Origin: Phymorhynchus buccinoides
Lineage: Eukaryota; Mollusca; Gastropoda; Neogastropoda; Raphitomidae
Reading direction: 5' to 3'
DNA length: 64,000 bases
NCBI GenBank assembly: GCA_017654935.2
Contig: CM065690.1
Location: 35,509,624 to 35,573,623, forward strand
The notes under the pieces were generated by a model. It saw nothing but the letters and a program-made list of their open reading frames with translations. It had not been told where the DNA came from and searched no databases. The position numbers were made by a program, and so were the translations under genes. The first letter of the stretch is position 1. The number at the start of each line of letters is the position of its first letter. Of this stretch, positions 22,469-35,455 are shown one piece after another.

Positions 22469-24450
22469 CCCATCTGGTGACAGTCAAATAAGCTTACGAA
22501 GTGACGCACGATCAGGTGCTACTGCTGAACTTTCGAAATTAATCTGCTTCTAAAAATAACCAATTTCGTGACTGATCATTATGACGTCACGAAGAAACAT
22601 CACTTTTAGCATATTCATACGTCGATTACATCAACTTGATCAAGCATCTATTCCCAATCATTTTATCTAGGGGGAAACTTTTTTTAAAAAGCTTTGTATG
22701 ACACAAAATGTATAAAATAAATGTGCTAAATTGTATTACACAACCCACCCCTACGCACCTAGATACAAAGGGACATTACTCTATAAACAAAATTGCTCTT
22801 TGATAGTTGAAGACAAAGTTAACTTGACTGTCAATGAATTCTGAGAAAAAAAGAAGTTGACTTGCCAAAAAAGTGTTTTGCTTTACTGAAATCAGCGGTT
22901 GTTCATCAGAGAGAGGAATGAGATTGTCTGTCCAGTTCGTTTGATGCCCTAAAGATGTCAAATTTTGACAGTGCCCTGAAGAATTATTTCTCAACGGTTT
23001 GTATTATGTTATAAATTGGCTTTTCAGGATGTTCATCAGTCACGATTACTGATTAGTGATTTGTCTCAGACTCAGGGTTGCCAGGAACTGAGACAGTGGA
23101 ACTGAGGAGTGTGTGTTGTATAGAATAATAGATTTATGATGATCTAGATGATATACACAATCATTTTGTGCAGCTTTGTCGGGGAGAGGGGTAAGCAGGG
23201 TGAAACAAAGTCCTAGTCCTGGCACCTACTGTAGTACTAGTAGGAGTCCTCTGCCTCTGGTAAGTACTGCAAAGTAGTAACCACTACTACTAGTACTTGG
23301 TAACTGTACCAGTACCACCACCACCACCACAACCCTCCCTGTGGCCTCTTTGCTCCTTCATGGATGCTTCCCTTCAGGCTGTGCCTGATTTTTTGTTTGT
23401 TAACCAGGGTGGCAGCGCAGAGGACACACACAGCAATTTCTTGTCCCCCCATGTCGAACACAATACCGATAGAGTTCCTTTTCCCCCACATATCATCAGG
23501 GACTGAGGGAGTGGGACGTCCTATGCCTTCAGCAGCAGTTGAGGCCAGAACTCCAGAGAGCTTCGAGACTAGAGTCTGGGAGCACCTGACTGGAAAACCT
23601 CCTGCAGCAGCCATGCCTGATGGCACCCCTCTGCCTCCCTCCCCCCCCTCTTTCTCCTCCCCTCCCTCCCCCTTTTTTCCAACTTGTAACCCAGCAGATC
23701 AACAGTTAGCTAGTTCTTTTTTATCTGTACTCTCTTCTCAGACTTCTGTCTTACTAGTTAAGTTTGTTTTTAGTTCTGTCGTGATAGTTATTTCTTCTCA
23801 GGCCTTGAGCCTTTTCTTCCGGCAAAAGTGTTCTAGAACCTTCCCCGGTTCGGTGGTAAAATAATCAAAGTGTTGATTGTGGCCTCGCACCACCAAGTAG
23901 AACTTACTAGAAGAAGAAGAAGAGTTTACACTGGCCTCTGCCTGCATATTAGATTGTTTTGTTGTTGTTGTTGGGTGTTGGTGGGTTTTTTAATAATTGA
24001 GGAGCAAACTCCCTTACCTTCCCATATTTTGTCCTTACCATCACTCTTCACTGATCTTGTCAGTCCCTACTTTTGTACTTTGTTTCAAGAAGAGCCTGTC
24101 AGATTTCCTTCAGTTTCAAGGGGGCTTCACCAATTAAAAAACCCTGCTTTCCTTGTACCTTGTCTAGGACTAGCGGCACATGTACTGATGTAGTGATGTA
24201 CCATTGTTTTTCACGTTTTCCAGAATTCCCTTTTTAATTTAAGCGCTGATGCCCCTTTTCTCAACTTACTCTTCCTTCCTTTCTTGGAATATTTATTTTT
24301 TAAAAATTAAGTTATATTATATGTTTATTTTAAGCATCTTTTTGTTAATACTATAATAGGGCTGGCCAAACTTCGGCAAGTAACTGAAAAATATTACTCG
24401 CCCAAAAACATTTTCACTAGCCAGAAGAAAACAACAAAAATGCCTGAAAA
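22469..24450. other. Upstream region of TSG101, left arm
   Basis: No coding exon identified; the first TSG101 coding exon should precede 24,977 but I could not find it. A run of CCA triplets (23,312-23,330) and a C-rich stretch (23,625-23,680) produce spurious open frames. Confidence 0.45.
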
Positions 24451-24483
24451 TACACACACACAGACACACACACACACAGACAG

Positions 24484-24514
<31 letters not shown>

Positions 24515-24554
24515 TGCACACACGCATGCACACACACACGCACACAGACACACA

Positions 24555-24613
<59 letters not shown>
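24451..24613. repeat. (CA)n microsatellite, left arm
   Basis: Interrupted CA repeat with GCA/GACA variants. Mirror (GT)n at 38,577-38,733. Confidence 0.95.
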
Positions 24614-24614
<1 letters not shown>

Positions 24615-24786
24615 GGAGAAAGAAGGAGATAAATGAAAAGAAAAGAAAGGAGAGAGAGGGAAAGAGAAAAAGAAAGAGTGTGAAAGAAAGAAAGGAGAGT
24701 TAAGTAAAGATAAATGATAGGAGGAGAGAGAGAGAAGAGGGGGGAGAATGAGGAGGCTGTCTTTCCTATCTTTTCAGTACCAGTGC

Positions 24787-24871
24787 TGTCAGGGCCAGAA
24801 GAGTGTGCAGCACCGAAACAAAGGCTAGCTATCTTATACTTGATTCTAGCCTCTACTGGAAGCCAGTGCAA
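24787..24871 (-). pseudogene. LINE 'HWLPV..RI.YKI' fragment, left arm
   Basis: On the - strand: MHWLPVEARIKYKIASLCFG, the conserved stretch just after the RT domain in CR1/L2-like LINEs. Only about 30 codons remain. Mirror copy at 38,318-38,403. Confidence 0.75.
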
Positions 24872-24976
24872 GTTAGATAGATGAGGTGTTATATGATCAG
24901 AGCGTGGAATGCATTACAGTGAAAGGATTGAATAATACTAATATTTAGTGAGTTGTTGTGACTTTCATTTGTGCAG

Positions 24977-26994
24977 TACAAGAATCCAGACGTTGCCAAG
25001 AGAGATGTGTCCCAAACTCTTCAGCATTACAGAGATCTGCGGCCATCAGTAGAGCCTTTTGGTAAAGACAACTTACTGACCTGATCTGAAATCTACTTTA
25101 AATTAAAGCACATGATTTGTTTTGGTCTTTGTGAACGCTTCAAGCTGTTTGATTTAAACTCTTGAACCCTTAGAGTTAGAAATTGTTCAAAACAATAGTT
25201 TTCAAAGCTTGCAGCTCTTTTTGGACTCATCCTTTTCATGTATGTTTTCATGGGGGTTTGTTATTTATATCCAACTTATCATGTTAATATACACAATAAC
25301 ACTACAGTAACACACCATTGTTGTTTGCATTGTTGATTTTTACTTAAGTTGCTATAGTATTAAAAGTACCCAGTAAACAAGCAAGTTGATTTTAAATATT
25401 TTTGAATATAACTTTCTTAAGCCTTGAAGTAGTTGAAACCCAGTGAATTCCTTAGATTCATATTTCTTCAGCTAGATAATTTGTTTCCCGACCGTTTTAC
25501 TTTACAAAGTTTACATAGATCTATATGTTGATAGCATGAAACGAAAGAAGAATAGACTTAAGTGATAAAGCATGCTTTTACCAGATGATCATTGATACAG
25601 TATATATTAGAGAGATATATGTGTGACTGATATTTATAACATTTTTCTGTATTGATAAAATGTTGGAGCAGTTAAAAGACTATACTCTTTATATCTTTGC
25701 AGTATTCAATGATGGATCAACTCAGCGATTGGTGCAACTTGAAGGCACCCTTCCTGTACCATATAAAGGTATTGCAAAGAACTCTGTGTGTTGTCGTTCT
25801 TTTACGTTGATATTGATTGTGGGCTTTGGTTGTTCTATGCTTAAATGATAGTGGTAAACATCTTGTGTAAACTTTTGTAAACCACAGCCAGTTTTGTCTA
25901 AACATTTTCCATCAATACTGGAGTTTGTGCGGCTCCAAGGCAAGTCAGATTAAAGTAGCTTTGTTCTCATTAATGAACAGAATGCAGAAGAAAGCAGAAC
26001 ACAGCTTTGAACACTTTCAAATCAATCAACTCAGGAAGTGAGGGTCTCTTATATTAATGTCACACTGGACTTGGCAATAATTGTATTAAAAAAAACAACC
26101 AAGACAGATGGTAGTAAAATAAAAATAATAAAAAATAAGTAATGTGTTATTATCTGTTATGCGGAATACTTACTCATACTGTAAATCAACAGTGATCACG
26201 CTGACAATTTTGAAAACCAGTCCCATCAGCGACAATCCCCCTGAACAACCGTTGTCAAAACCAGTCCCAGGGAAACAAAAACCAGTGAAAACCACAGAAA
26301 CTCACAATGTCAAAGCCTCTGTTAAAGCAATTTATCGGTCCTAGCAAAAATTTATCAGTCCCTGGGACTGACACTATATAATGACAGGTCAAATATTTTT
26401 TCAGTTATTTCGTTTTGCAATCGGTAATTTACTGGTAATTACCATTTAACACGATCACTGATCTGAGAGGCTGGTAATGTATTTACTGGCTAGCATACTG
26501 CATGCCTTCAATGTTTTATGCAGAGTGTGAATACCTCCTGGTTTTCAAGCAAAAATGAAAGAATAAGAATGCAACTTGCCTCAAAAGGAAGTTAACAGTG
26601 ATTTCATGTGGTATGTGTGTGCAGGTAACATGTACAACATCCCCATTCAGCTGTGGGTGATGGACTCCCATCCCTACAACCCCCCTATCGTGTACGTGCG
26701 CCCCACCAACACCATGCAGATCAGGTCGGGCCGCTACGTCGACATGAACGGCAAGGTCGACTTGCCCTACCTCCGAGAGTGGAGATGGGTTAGTAGTAAC
26801 AGTAGTGGTAGACTGGAGTGTGTGTCACTCTGTTTCTGTGTGTGTCACTCTCTGTGTGTGTGTGTGTGTGTGTTTGTGTTTGGCATGAATGAATGGCAAG
26901 GTTGACTTGCCTTACCTCGAGAGTGGAGATGGGTTTAGTGGTAATAGTAGTAGTAGACTGGAGTGTGTGTGTCACTTCTGTGTGTGTATGTGTC

Positions 26995-27036
<42 letters not shown>

Positions 27037-27750
27037 GCATGTGGTGAACAGCAAGGGGTGACTTGCCCTACCTCCGAGAGTGGAGATGGGTTGTATTAAT
27101 AATAGTGGTAGACTGGAGTGTGTGTGTGTCTCTGTGTGTGTGTGTGTGTGTGTGTGTGTTTGGCATGTGTGAACGGCAAGGTTGACTTGCCCTACCTCCG
27201 AGAGTGGAGATGGGTTAGTAGTAATAGTAGTGGCAGACTGGAGTGTGTATGTCACTCTGTGTGTGTGTGTGTGTGTTTGGCATGTGTACGGCAAGGTTGA
27301 CTTGCCCTACCTGCGAGAGTGGAGATGGGTTAGTAGTAATAGTAGTAGTAGACTGGAGTGTCTGTGTCACTCTATGTGTGTGTGTTTGGCATGTGTGAAC
27401 GGCAAGGTTGACTTGCCCTACCTCCGAGAGTGGAGATGGGTTAGTATTAATAGTAGTGGCAGACTGGAGTGTGTATGTCACTCTGTGTGTGTGTGTGTGT
27501 GTGTTTGGCATGTGTACAGCAAGGTTGACTTGCCCTACCTCCGAGAGTGGAGATGGGTTAGTATTAATAGTAGTGGCAGACTGGAATAGAGTGTGTGTTA
27601 AGTAATCTCTGTGTGTGTGTGTGTGTTGTGTGTGTGTGGGTTTGGCATGTGTGAACAGCAAGGTCGACTTGCCCTGCCTCCGAGAGTGGAGATGGGTTAG
27701 TAGTAACAGTAGTGGTAGACTGGAGTGTGTGTGTCAGTCTGTGTGTGTGT

Positions 27751-27790
<40 letters not shown>

Positions 27791-30700
27791 GCATGTGTGA
27801 AACGGGCAAGGTTGACTTGCCCTGCCTCCGAGAGTGGAGATGGGTTAGTAGTAATAGTAGTGGTAGACTGGAGTGTGTGTGTGTGTGTTTGGCATGTGTG
27901 AACGGCAAGGTCGACTTGCCCTGCCTCCGAGAGTGGAGATGGGTTAGTAGTAATAGTAGTGGTAGACTGGAGTGTGTGTGTCACTCTGTGTGTGTGTTTG
28001 GCATGTGTGAACGGCAAGGTTGACTTACCCTACCTCCGAGAGTGGAGATGGGTTAGTAGTAATAGTAGTGGTAGACTGGAGTGTGTGTGTCACTCTGTGT
28101 GTGTGTGTGTGTGTTTGGCATGTGTGAACGGCAAGGTTGACTTACCCTACCTCCGAGAGTGGGAGATGGGTTAGTAGTAATAGTAGTGGTAGACTGGAGT
28201 GTGTGTTAAGTCTACTCTGTGTGTGTGTGTGTGTTGGCATGTGTGAACGGCAAGGTTGACTTGCCCTACCTCCGAGAGTGGAGATGGGTTAGTACTAGTA
28301 GACAGGATTGTATTGACTGTGTGTGTGTTATTAGGAGTGCTTTTATAGTTATAATCAGGAATACAAAGTTAAATCATGGAAAGTATTATAGTTGTAATCA
28401 GGAATACAAAGTTAAATCATGGAAAGTATTATAGTTGTAATCAGGAATACAAAGTTAAATCATGGAAAGTATTATAGTTGTAATCAGGAATACAAAGTTA
28501 AATCATGGAAAGTATTATAGTTGTAATCAGGAATACAAAGTTAAATCATGGAAAGTATTATAGTTGTAATCAGGAATACAAAGTTAAATCATGGAAAGTA
28601 TTATAGTTGTAATCAGGAATACAAAGTTAAATCATGGAAAGTATTATAGTTGTAATCAGGAATACAAAGTTAAATCATGGAAAGTAGTACCAAAATATAA
28701 AGAGGCTTATGGTATATTTTACATGATAACCAGTTTTAAGCGATTTGATTAAACGTTGTTTTCAACAAGCCAAGTTTCAGGGTTGGCCAAATTTGATTTC
28801 TTATCCATAGCCAACATAGTCAAATTTCAGTTTCTTGTGTCAAACAATTTAAAACCAATCCATGTTACAGGAATGATTGTTATTGAAGTCGTAGTATGAT
28901 AATTATGAATATGTTAAATGTTAAAAAGAGAAACAAGAAGGGGGATAGAAAATAAGGCAGAAGTAGAAACAAGTGGGAGAAAGAATAGAAGAAGGGAGTT
29001 AGCTTAGACCTTTTCTTTTTAATTGAAAACAATATACAGTGGAATCCCGCTTAACGGGCACCTGAGTATCGCAGACACCTCAGTAGTCCGGACAGTTTAA
29101 CTCATCTCTTCTCTTATTCATTACTAAAAGAGTCTTCAGTATTGCGACCACTGCAACTAGGGTTATTAACGCCCTTGACGTGCGACAAGAGTTAAGCCCT
29201 TGTTGGTCAGTATCCCAAAAGGGCATTCACTCTTGCAAAAGGCAGCCATTTTTTTAGTGGCCTCAAATAGGGTTATTGACGAGAGTTATGCCCTTGTTTG
29301 GTCAGTACTCAACCCATCTTCACCCACCCACCAAGGGCACCCACTCTTGCAAAAGGTGTTCTTTGCAGTAGCCAATAGCGACCACCTCACAAGTACAGAC
29401 AGCTGGCCAGTCTGTAGGGTGGTCGCAATACTGAGGTCCAACTGTAGCTGTGTGCTGTGTTTGTGTGTCTGTATGGGTTTATATACGTCATTATGTGTTT
29501 GCCTGTTTGCCATGCAGCCTAGCTCTGATTTGATGGGGCTGGTTCAAATCCTGATAGTGACCTTCGGTGAGGAGTGTCCTGTGTTCTCCAAGGTCCCCGC
29601 TCGCCCGCCCCCACCCAACACAGGCCAGACTCCTTACCCCACCAATGCTGGTCAGTATTCAGAGCATCAGTCTGGGGCATGCTGCTTGTACTTGTAGATC
29701 CACCAAACTTAAAAGAATCACCCAGTGTGTCACAGATTTGTGTATTTGATTGGAATCATACATTGTTTGATGAGAACACATTGCGCATCATGCACATGTA
29801 TAGCCATGTACAATCAAATCATGCCTATTTGATAGTAATAATGAATGGTATACCCGCATACACAATGCAGCGATACCTGTCTTCTTAAAATAATAAATCC
29901 TATGCCCACAATTATTCAGTCTTAAAAAAGCCTGTTTGGATTGAAATCATAATGTGACCTAGCACCACAAAAGGGACATTAAATGTAAAAATGACCATTA
30001 TGAGAAAATTATATATTTGAAAACTTCAGACAATTTTCTTTCAATTAATATAAGAACCATTCGTGTAACATTTTCCGTTCCAGAGTTATGAGCACTTAAA
30101 GTTAGTAGGGTGATTGTCGGCCATTTTGAGAAATCACGGTCTGAAGGCTAGCCTAGTTGAAGAAAATGCATTGACATACTCGTTTTAAAACACTTATAAG
30201 ATCAATTAGAGACCATATTCAAGATTGTCCTTTATAGATAGCAAAGATAAGATGCTGCGAGAACACGAAAATACCCAGAACTCAAAAATTGACCCAAAAA
30301 TTAGATTTTTGACTTTTGAAAGCCTGTTATGACGTAATTTAGACCCAGCGACTTAATGCCCATTTCGTGTGGTGCTGGGTCACAATTCTGTAAATCAAAT
30401 ATCATACCTTGTTTTGAAAATTATGTTGTGTGTTCATATGACATGCACAGTTTGGGCGCGCGGTGGGTGGGTTGAGTGTGGGTGGGATCTTTGTCCCGGG
30501 CGCGCTTTTAGGTCCTATTGCAGACCCCATGTTGGAGTTGGTGTGAAGTATAATATAATGTAAATGTAGGCCACATGCCAATTCATGCGAAGTACAGTCT
30601 TGTTGCAAGAATGGTGATAGTGTATTGTTAAGTTAGCCATGGTTTGAGTGCAGTGTGATCTTGTTTCAGGCCACATGCCAATGCCATCAATGCCTCAACC

Positions 30701-30973
30701 GGGACAGCCAGGAGGCTCTCAGCCTCCTTACCCCGCCTACCCAGGATCTGCAGGAGGATACCCTCAGCAGCCAGCAAACACCGGCAGCCCACCCTCCCTA
30801 CCATCCTGTCTCCCCGGGGTACCCCCCGCCCAGCAGGGCTACCCACCTCACGTCCAGCTACCCCGCTGTAGCCCCCAGGCAGTATCCCCCCCGACCTACG
30901 GGGGCACGGCAGAACCCGACCCTACTCGGCTAACCCCCTCAGATGTCTTACCTCCGCCTCGCAGGGAATGGCG
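24977..30973 (+). CDS. TSG101: TSG101, ESCRT-I subunit, partial (left palindrome arm)
   Basis: TSG101 is the ESCRT-I subunit that binds ubiquitin and P(T/S)AP motifs through its UEV domain to sort cargo at endosomes. Five GT-AG exons join in frame: 24,977-25,061; 25,703-25,768; 26,625-26,788; 29,518-29,650; and 30,670 to about 30,970. They encode the UEV (YKNPDVAKRDVSQTL, VFNDGS, VPYKGNMYNIPIQLW, YNPPIVYVRPTNTM, NGKVDLPYLREWRW, FGEECPVFSK) and the start of the Pro-rich linker (GHMPMPSMPQPGQPG). The residues matching human Tyr63, Tyr68, Met95 and Phe142 of the PTAP pocket are kept. As in the family, there is no catalytic Cys. The first coding exon is not found, and the coiled-coil and steadiness-box exons are absent because the arm ends at the palindrome centre. 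The last exon is garbled after QQP, disagreeing with the other arm. Trp replaces the His of human at the exon 4/5 junction. Confidence 0.95.
26789..28310 (+). repeat. Array of ~12 TSG101 exon-4 3' ends with splice donors
   Basis: Directly downstream of exon 4, units of about 95-155 bp repeat 'AACGGCAAGGTTGACTTGCC', 'CTACCTCCGAGAGTGGAGAT', 'GGGTTAGTAGTAATAGTAGT', GGTAGACTGGAGTG, (GT)n and 'TTTGGCATGTGTG'. The exon-like core lies near 26,900, 27,060, 27,180, 27,298, 27,410, 27,525, 27,667, 27,815, 27,912, 28,020, 28,138 and 28,257. Each unit thus holds the last ~14 codons of exon 4 (GKVDLPYLREWRW) and most hold the same donor (TGG|GTTAGT). The second unit has GTTGTA. Frames stay open through several (GT)n linkers. 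Confidence 0.95.
28345..28687 (+). repeat. 43-bp tandem repeat, 8 copies (left arm)
   Basis: Unit begins TTATAGTTGTAATCAGGAAT and ends CATGGAAAGTA. Eight almost identical units sit in the same TSG101 intron. Uniform units suggest recent expansion or conversion. Mirror at 34,497-34,830. Confidence 0.95.
29037..29444. mobile_element. pogo/Tigger-type MITE, CAGTGGAATCCC ends, TA target
   Basis: TA-CAGTGGAATCCCGCTTAAC at the left, and GCAATACTGAGGTCCAACTG-TA at the right (its diverged complement). It contains the 'GCAACTAGGGTTAT' repeat also seen at 9,406. No transposase. It lies in the TSG101 intron before exon 5; mirror copy at 33,756-34,149. Confidence 0.75.
29953..30384. mobile_element. MITE with TGTGACCTAGCACCAC ends
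   Basis: The left end TGTGACCTAGCACCAC and right end GTGGTGCTGGGTCACA are near-perfect complements. 432 bp, AT-rich, no ORF. Mirror copy at 32,813-33,247. Confidence 0.8.
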
Positions 30974-30984
30974 GTAGGGAATGG

Positions 30985-32200
30985 GATTGATGCGAGAGAG
31001 AGAGAGAGAGGAGTATATGTGTGTGTGGTGTGTTCTTCAGTTTAGCGTCCTTACCCGCTAAAGTGAATTCAGACAGAGTGTGTGTTGGTGGTTATCCGTT
31101 AACGTCATTCCGCTAAACGTGATTCAGGACAGATGTGTGTTGTGTGTGTTCTCAGTTTAAGTCCTTCCGCTAAAAAGTGATTCAGGAAGAGGTGTGTGTG
31201 TGGTTCTTCAGTTTAACGTCCTCCGCTAAAAGTGATCAGACAGAGGTGTGTGCGTGTTGTTCTTCAGTTTAACGTCCTTCCGCTAAAGTGATTCAGACAG
31301 ATGGTGTGTGTGGGTGTGTGCACACTTGTTCCTGTTTAGTACAAAAAAGGAAATTGATGGTGTGGGGATGAGATGTTAACTTTGTTTGTTCAAAATACGG
31401 AACAAAGTTATTATTGGTAAAACACAAAACATGTGTACCAGTTTGTTTCTCATATGTAACAACCTCGGTTTGTTTCTTCTATGACATTCCTGATTAGATT
31501 TCCTGTGGTAGTCCTGTTTGCTTTAAGCCATCCAACCACCCTCTACGGAGGAGTTGGATGGCTAGAAGCAAACAGGACTACACACAGAGAAATCTAACAG
31601 GAATGTCCATAGAAGAAACAAACACGAGGTGTACATTAGGAGAAAACAAACTGGTACACAAGTTTGTGTTTTACAAATAAATAAGCTTTGTTCCTGTATT
31701 TTGAACAAACAAAGTTAACAATCTCAATCCCACGCACTATCCCAACACTTTCCTTTCATTTTGCGTAACACAACAGGAACCCCGTGTGCACACACACAAC
31801 ACACACACCATATCGTCGGAAATCCACTTTTTAGCGGTATCCAAGGATCTAACTGACTGAAGAACAACACACACACACACATCTGTCTGAATCACTTTTA
31901 GTGGAAGGAAGTTTAAACTGAAGAACACACACACACACATCGTTCTCTCGAATCACTTTTCGCGGCCCCCCCAAGGACAGGTAAACCCTCCCGCGATAGC
32001 ACAACACACACACAACATCTGTCCTGAATTCACACTAGTATCGGCATGGACGTTTTAAATGAGAAACAGTTCACCCACACACCATCTGTCGTTGATTATC
32101 CTTTTTAGCGGAAGGACGCTCAAACTGAAGAACAAACTATTTCACAACACATATACTCTTTCTCTCTCTCCTCCAGCATCCACGCCCTACCACTTCCATA
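30985..32200. repeat. Palindrome centre with ~55-bp tandem repeats on each side
   Basis: 'TTCTTCAGTTTAACGTCC' + 'CCGCTAAAAGTGATTCAG' + GT-rich linker recurs about five times at 31,030-31,320 and, complemented, at 31,780-32,140. The centre is CCATCCAAC (31,528-31,536), a 16-nt spacer, then GTTGGATGG (31,553-31,561). Copies here differ by frequent 1-2 base indels, unlike the arms farther out, which suggests poorly corrected long-read sequence. Confidence 0.85.
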
Positions 32201-32211
32201 CCAGACATTCA

Positions 32212-35200
32212 CTGTGAGGCGGAGCTAAGAAATCGGAGGGGGGTTAGCCGAGTAGGGCGGCGTTCCTGCCCGTACGCCCCCGTAGGGTCGGGGGCCGTGA
32301 TACTGGCCCGCAGGCCGGGGGTCTGGACCAGACGGCGTCTAGCTGGACGTGGAAGTTGTGGGTAGGACCCCTGCTGGGGCCCGGGGGTCAACCCTGTGCG
32401 AGTACACGAGCCGGCTAGGGAGCGGTCGGGCCTCGCCCCCCCCCGGGTAGTTGCTGGGCTGCTGGGGGTATCCTCCTGCAGATCCTGGGTAGGCGGGGTA
32501 AGGAGGCTGAGAGCCTCCTGGCTGTCCCGGTTGAGGCATTGATGGCATTGGCATGTGGCCTGAAACAAGATCACACTGCACTCAAACCATGGCTAACTTA
32601 ACAATACACTATCACCATTCTTGCAACAAGACTGTACTTCGCATGAATTGGCATGTGGCCTACATTTACATTATATTATACTTCACACCAACTCCAACAT
32701 GGGGTCTGCAATAGGATAACATTGGACAAAGCTAACTAAAACGTGCTCCAAACTGGTGCATGTAATATGAACACACACATAATTTCAAACAGGTATGTAT
32801 GTGATTAGTATATGTGACCTAGCACCAAGAAATTAGGGACATTAAGTCGCTGGGCTAGTTTCTCATAACAGGCTTGCAAAAGTCAAAAATCTTTTTTTTG
32901 GGTCAATTTTGCGTTATGGGTATTTTCGTGTTCTCTAGCATCTTATCTTTCATATTTATAAAGGACAATCTTTAATATGGTTCTCTAAATGATCTTATAA
33001 GTGCTTTAAAACGAGTATCGTCAATGACATTTTCTTCCGCTAGGCTAGACTTTACAGACTGTTTTCTCAAAATGGCCGAAGCCCTGCCCTACTAACTTTC
33101 TAAGTGCTCATAACTTTGGAACGGAAGAAGATAAAACAATGGTTTTGTATCAATAGAAAAGAAATTGTCTGAAGTTTCCAAAGGTGCCATTTTCTCAAAA
33201 TGGTCATTTTTACACTTAATGTCCCTTTTGTGGTGCTATATGTCACATTTATGATTTCAATCAAACAGGCTTTTTTAAGACTGAATAATTGTGGGCATAG
33301 GATTTATTATTTTAAGAAGACAGGTATCGCTGCATTGTGTATGCGGGTATACCATTCATTATTACTATCAAATAGGCATGATTTGATTGTACATGGCTAT
33401 ACATGTGCATGATGCGCAATGTGTTCTCATCAAACAATGTATGATTCCAATCAAATACACAAATCTGTGACACACTGGGTGATTCTTTTAAGTTTGGTGG
33501 ATCTACAAGTACAAGCAGCATGCCCCAGACTGATGCTCTGAATACTGACCAGCATTGGTGGGGTAAGGAGTCTGGCCTGTGTTGGGTGGGGGCGGGCGAG
33601 CGGGGACCTTGGAGAACACAGGACACTCCTCACCGAAGGTCACTATCAGGATTTGAACCAGCCCCATCAAATCAGAGCTAGGCTGCATGGCAAACAGGCA
33701 AACACATAATGACGTATATAAACCCATACAGACACACAAACACAGCACACAGCTACAGTTGGACCTCAGTATTGCGACCACCCTACAGACTGGCCAAAGC
33801 TGTTTGTAAGGTGGTCGCTATTGGCTACTGCAAAGAACACCTTTTGCAAGAGGTGGGTGCCCTTGGTGGGTGGGTGAAGATGGTTGAGTACTGACCAAAC
33901 AAGGGCATAACTCTCGCCAATAACCCTATTTGAGGCCACTTAATGGCTGCCTTTTTCAAGAGTGAATGCCCTTTGGGATACTGATCAACAAGGGCTTAAC
34001 TCTTGGCGTCAAGGGCGTTAATAACCCTAGTTGCAGTGGCCAATACTGAAGACTCTTTTAGTAATGAATAAGAGAAGAGACTGAGTAAAACTGTCCGGAC
34101 TACTGAGGTGTCTGCGATACTCAGGTGCCCGTTAAGCGGGATTCCACTGTATATTGTTTTCAATTAAAAAGAAAAGGTCTAAGCTAACTCCCTTCTTCTA
34201 TTCTTTCTCCCGCTTGTTTCTACTTCTGCCTTATTTTCTATCCCCCTTCTTGTTTCTCTTTTTAACATTTAACATATTCATAATTATCATACTACGACTT
34301 CAATAACAATCATTCCTGTAACATGGATTGGTTTTAAATTGTTTGACACAAGAAACTGAAATTTGACTATGTTGGCTATGGATAAGAAATCAAATTTGGC
34401 CAACCCTGAAACTTGGCTTGTTGAAAACAACGTTTAATCAAATCGCTTAAAACTGGTTATCATGTAAAATATACCATAAGCCTCTTTATCATTTTGATTT
34501 ATGATTTAACTTTGTATTCCTGATTACTATAATACTTTCCATGATTTAACTTTGTATTCCTGATTACTATAATACTTTCCATGATTTAACTTTGTATTCC
34601 TGATTACAACTATAATACTTTCCATGATTTAACTTTGTATTCCTGATTACAACTATAATACTTTCCATGATTTAACTTTGTATTCCTGATTACAACTATA
34701 ATACTTTCCATGATTTAACTTTGTATTCCTGATTACAACTATAATACTTTCCATGATTTAACTTTGTATTCCTGATTACAACTATAATACTTTCCATGAT
34801 TTAACTTTGTATTCCTGATTATAACTATAAAAGCACTCCTAATAACACACACACAGTCAATACAATCCTGTCTACTAGTACTAACCCATCTCCACTCTCG
34901 GAGGTAGGGCAAGTCAACCTTGCCGTTCACACATGCCAAACACACACACACACAGAGTACTTAACACACACTCCAGTCTACCACTACTATTACTACTAAC
35001 CCATCTCCCACTCTCGGAGGTAGGGTAAGTCAACCTTGCCGTTCACACATGCCAAACACACACACACACACACACAGAGTGACACACACACTCCAGTCTA
35101 CCACTACTATTACTACTAACCCATCTCCACTCTCGGAGGTAGGGTAAGTCAACCTTGCCGTTCACACATGCCAAACACACACACAGAGTGACACACACAC

Positions 35201-35401
35201 TCCAGTCTACCACTACTATTACTACTAACCCATCTCCACTCTCGGAGGCAGGGCAAGTCGACCTTGCCGTTCACACATGCCAAACACACACACACACACT
35301 CCAGTCTACCACTACTATTACTACTAACCCATCTCCACTCTCGGAGGCAGGGCAAGTCAACCTTGCCGTTCACACATGCCAAACACACACACACACACAT
35401 A

Positions 35402-35455
<54 letters not shown>

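Larger units (their letters stand above)
19331..31536 (+). repeat. Left arm of a ~24-kb palindrome
   Basis: From the first base after the gap to the centre, this arm reads as the complement of 31,553-43,741. Landmarks in mirrored order: LINE scraps, (CA)n, TSG101 exons 2-6, the exon-derived array, the 43-bp array and two MITEs. The TSG101 intron at 25,062-25,702 appears identical between arms by eye. The outer end and inner ~600 bp differ by many small indels and substituted blocks (for example near 20,395-20,450). Confidence 0.95.

Noticed and set aside
23237..23864. Candidate first exon of TSG101 or another gene
   Set aside because: Pro-rich frames result from CCA and CCT runs; no match to a TSG101 N-terminus and no donor in the right phase was found.
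26790..28434. Cys/Val-rich secreted peptide family from frames in the array
   Set aside because: VCVCVC stretches are (GT)n. The only meaningful coding part is the repeated TSG101 exon end.
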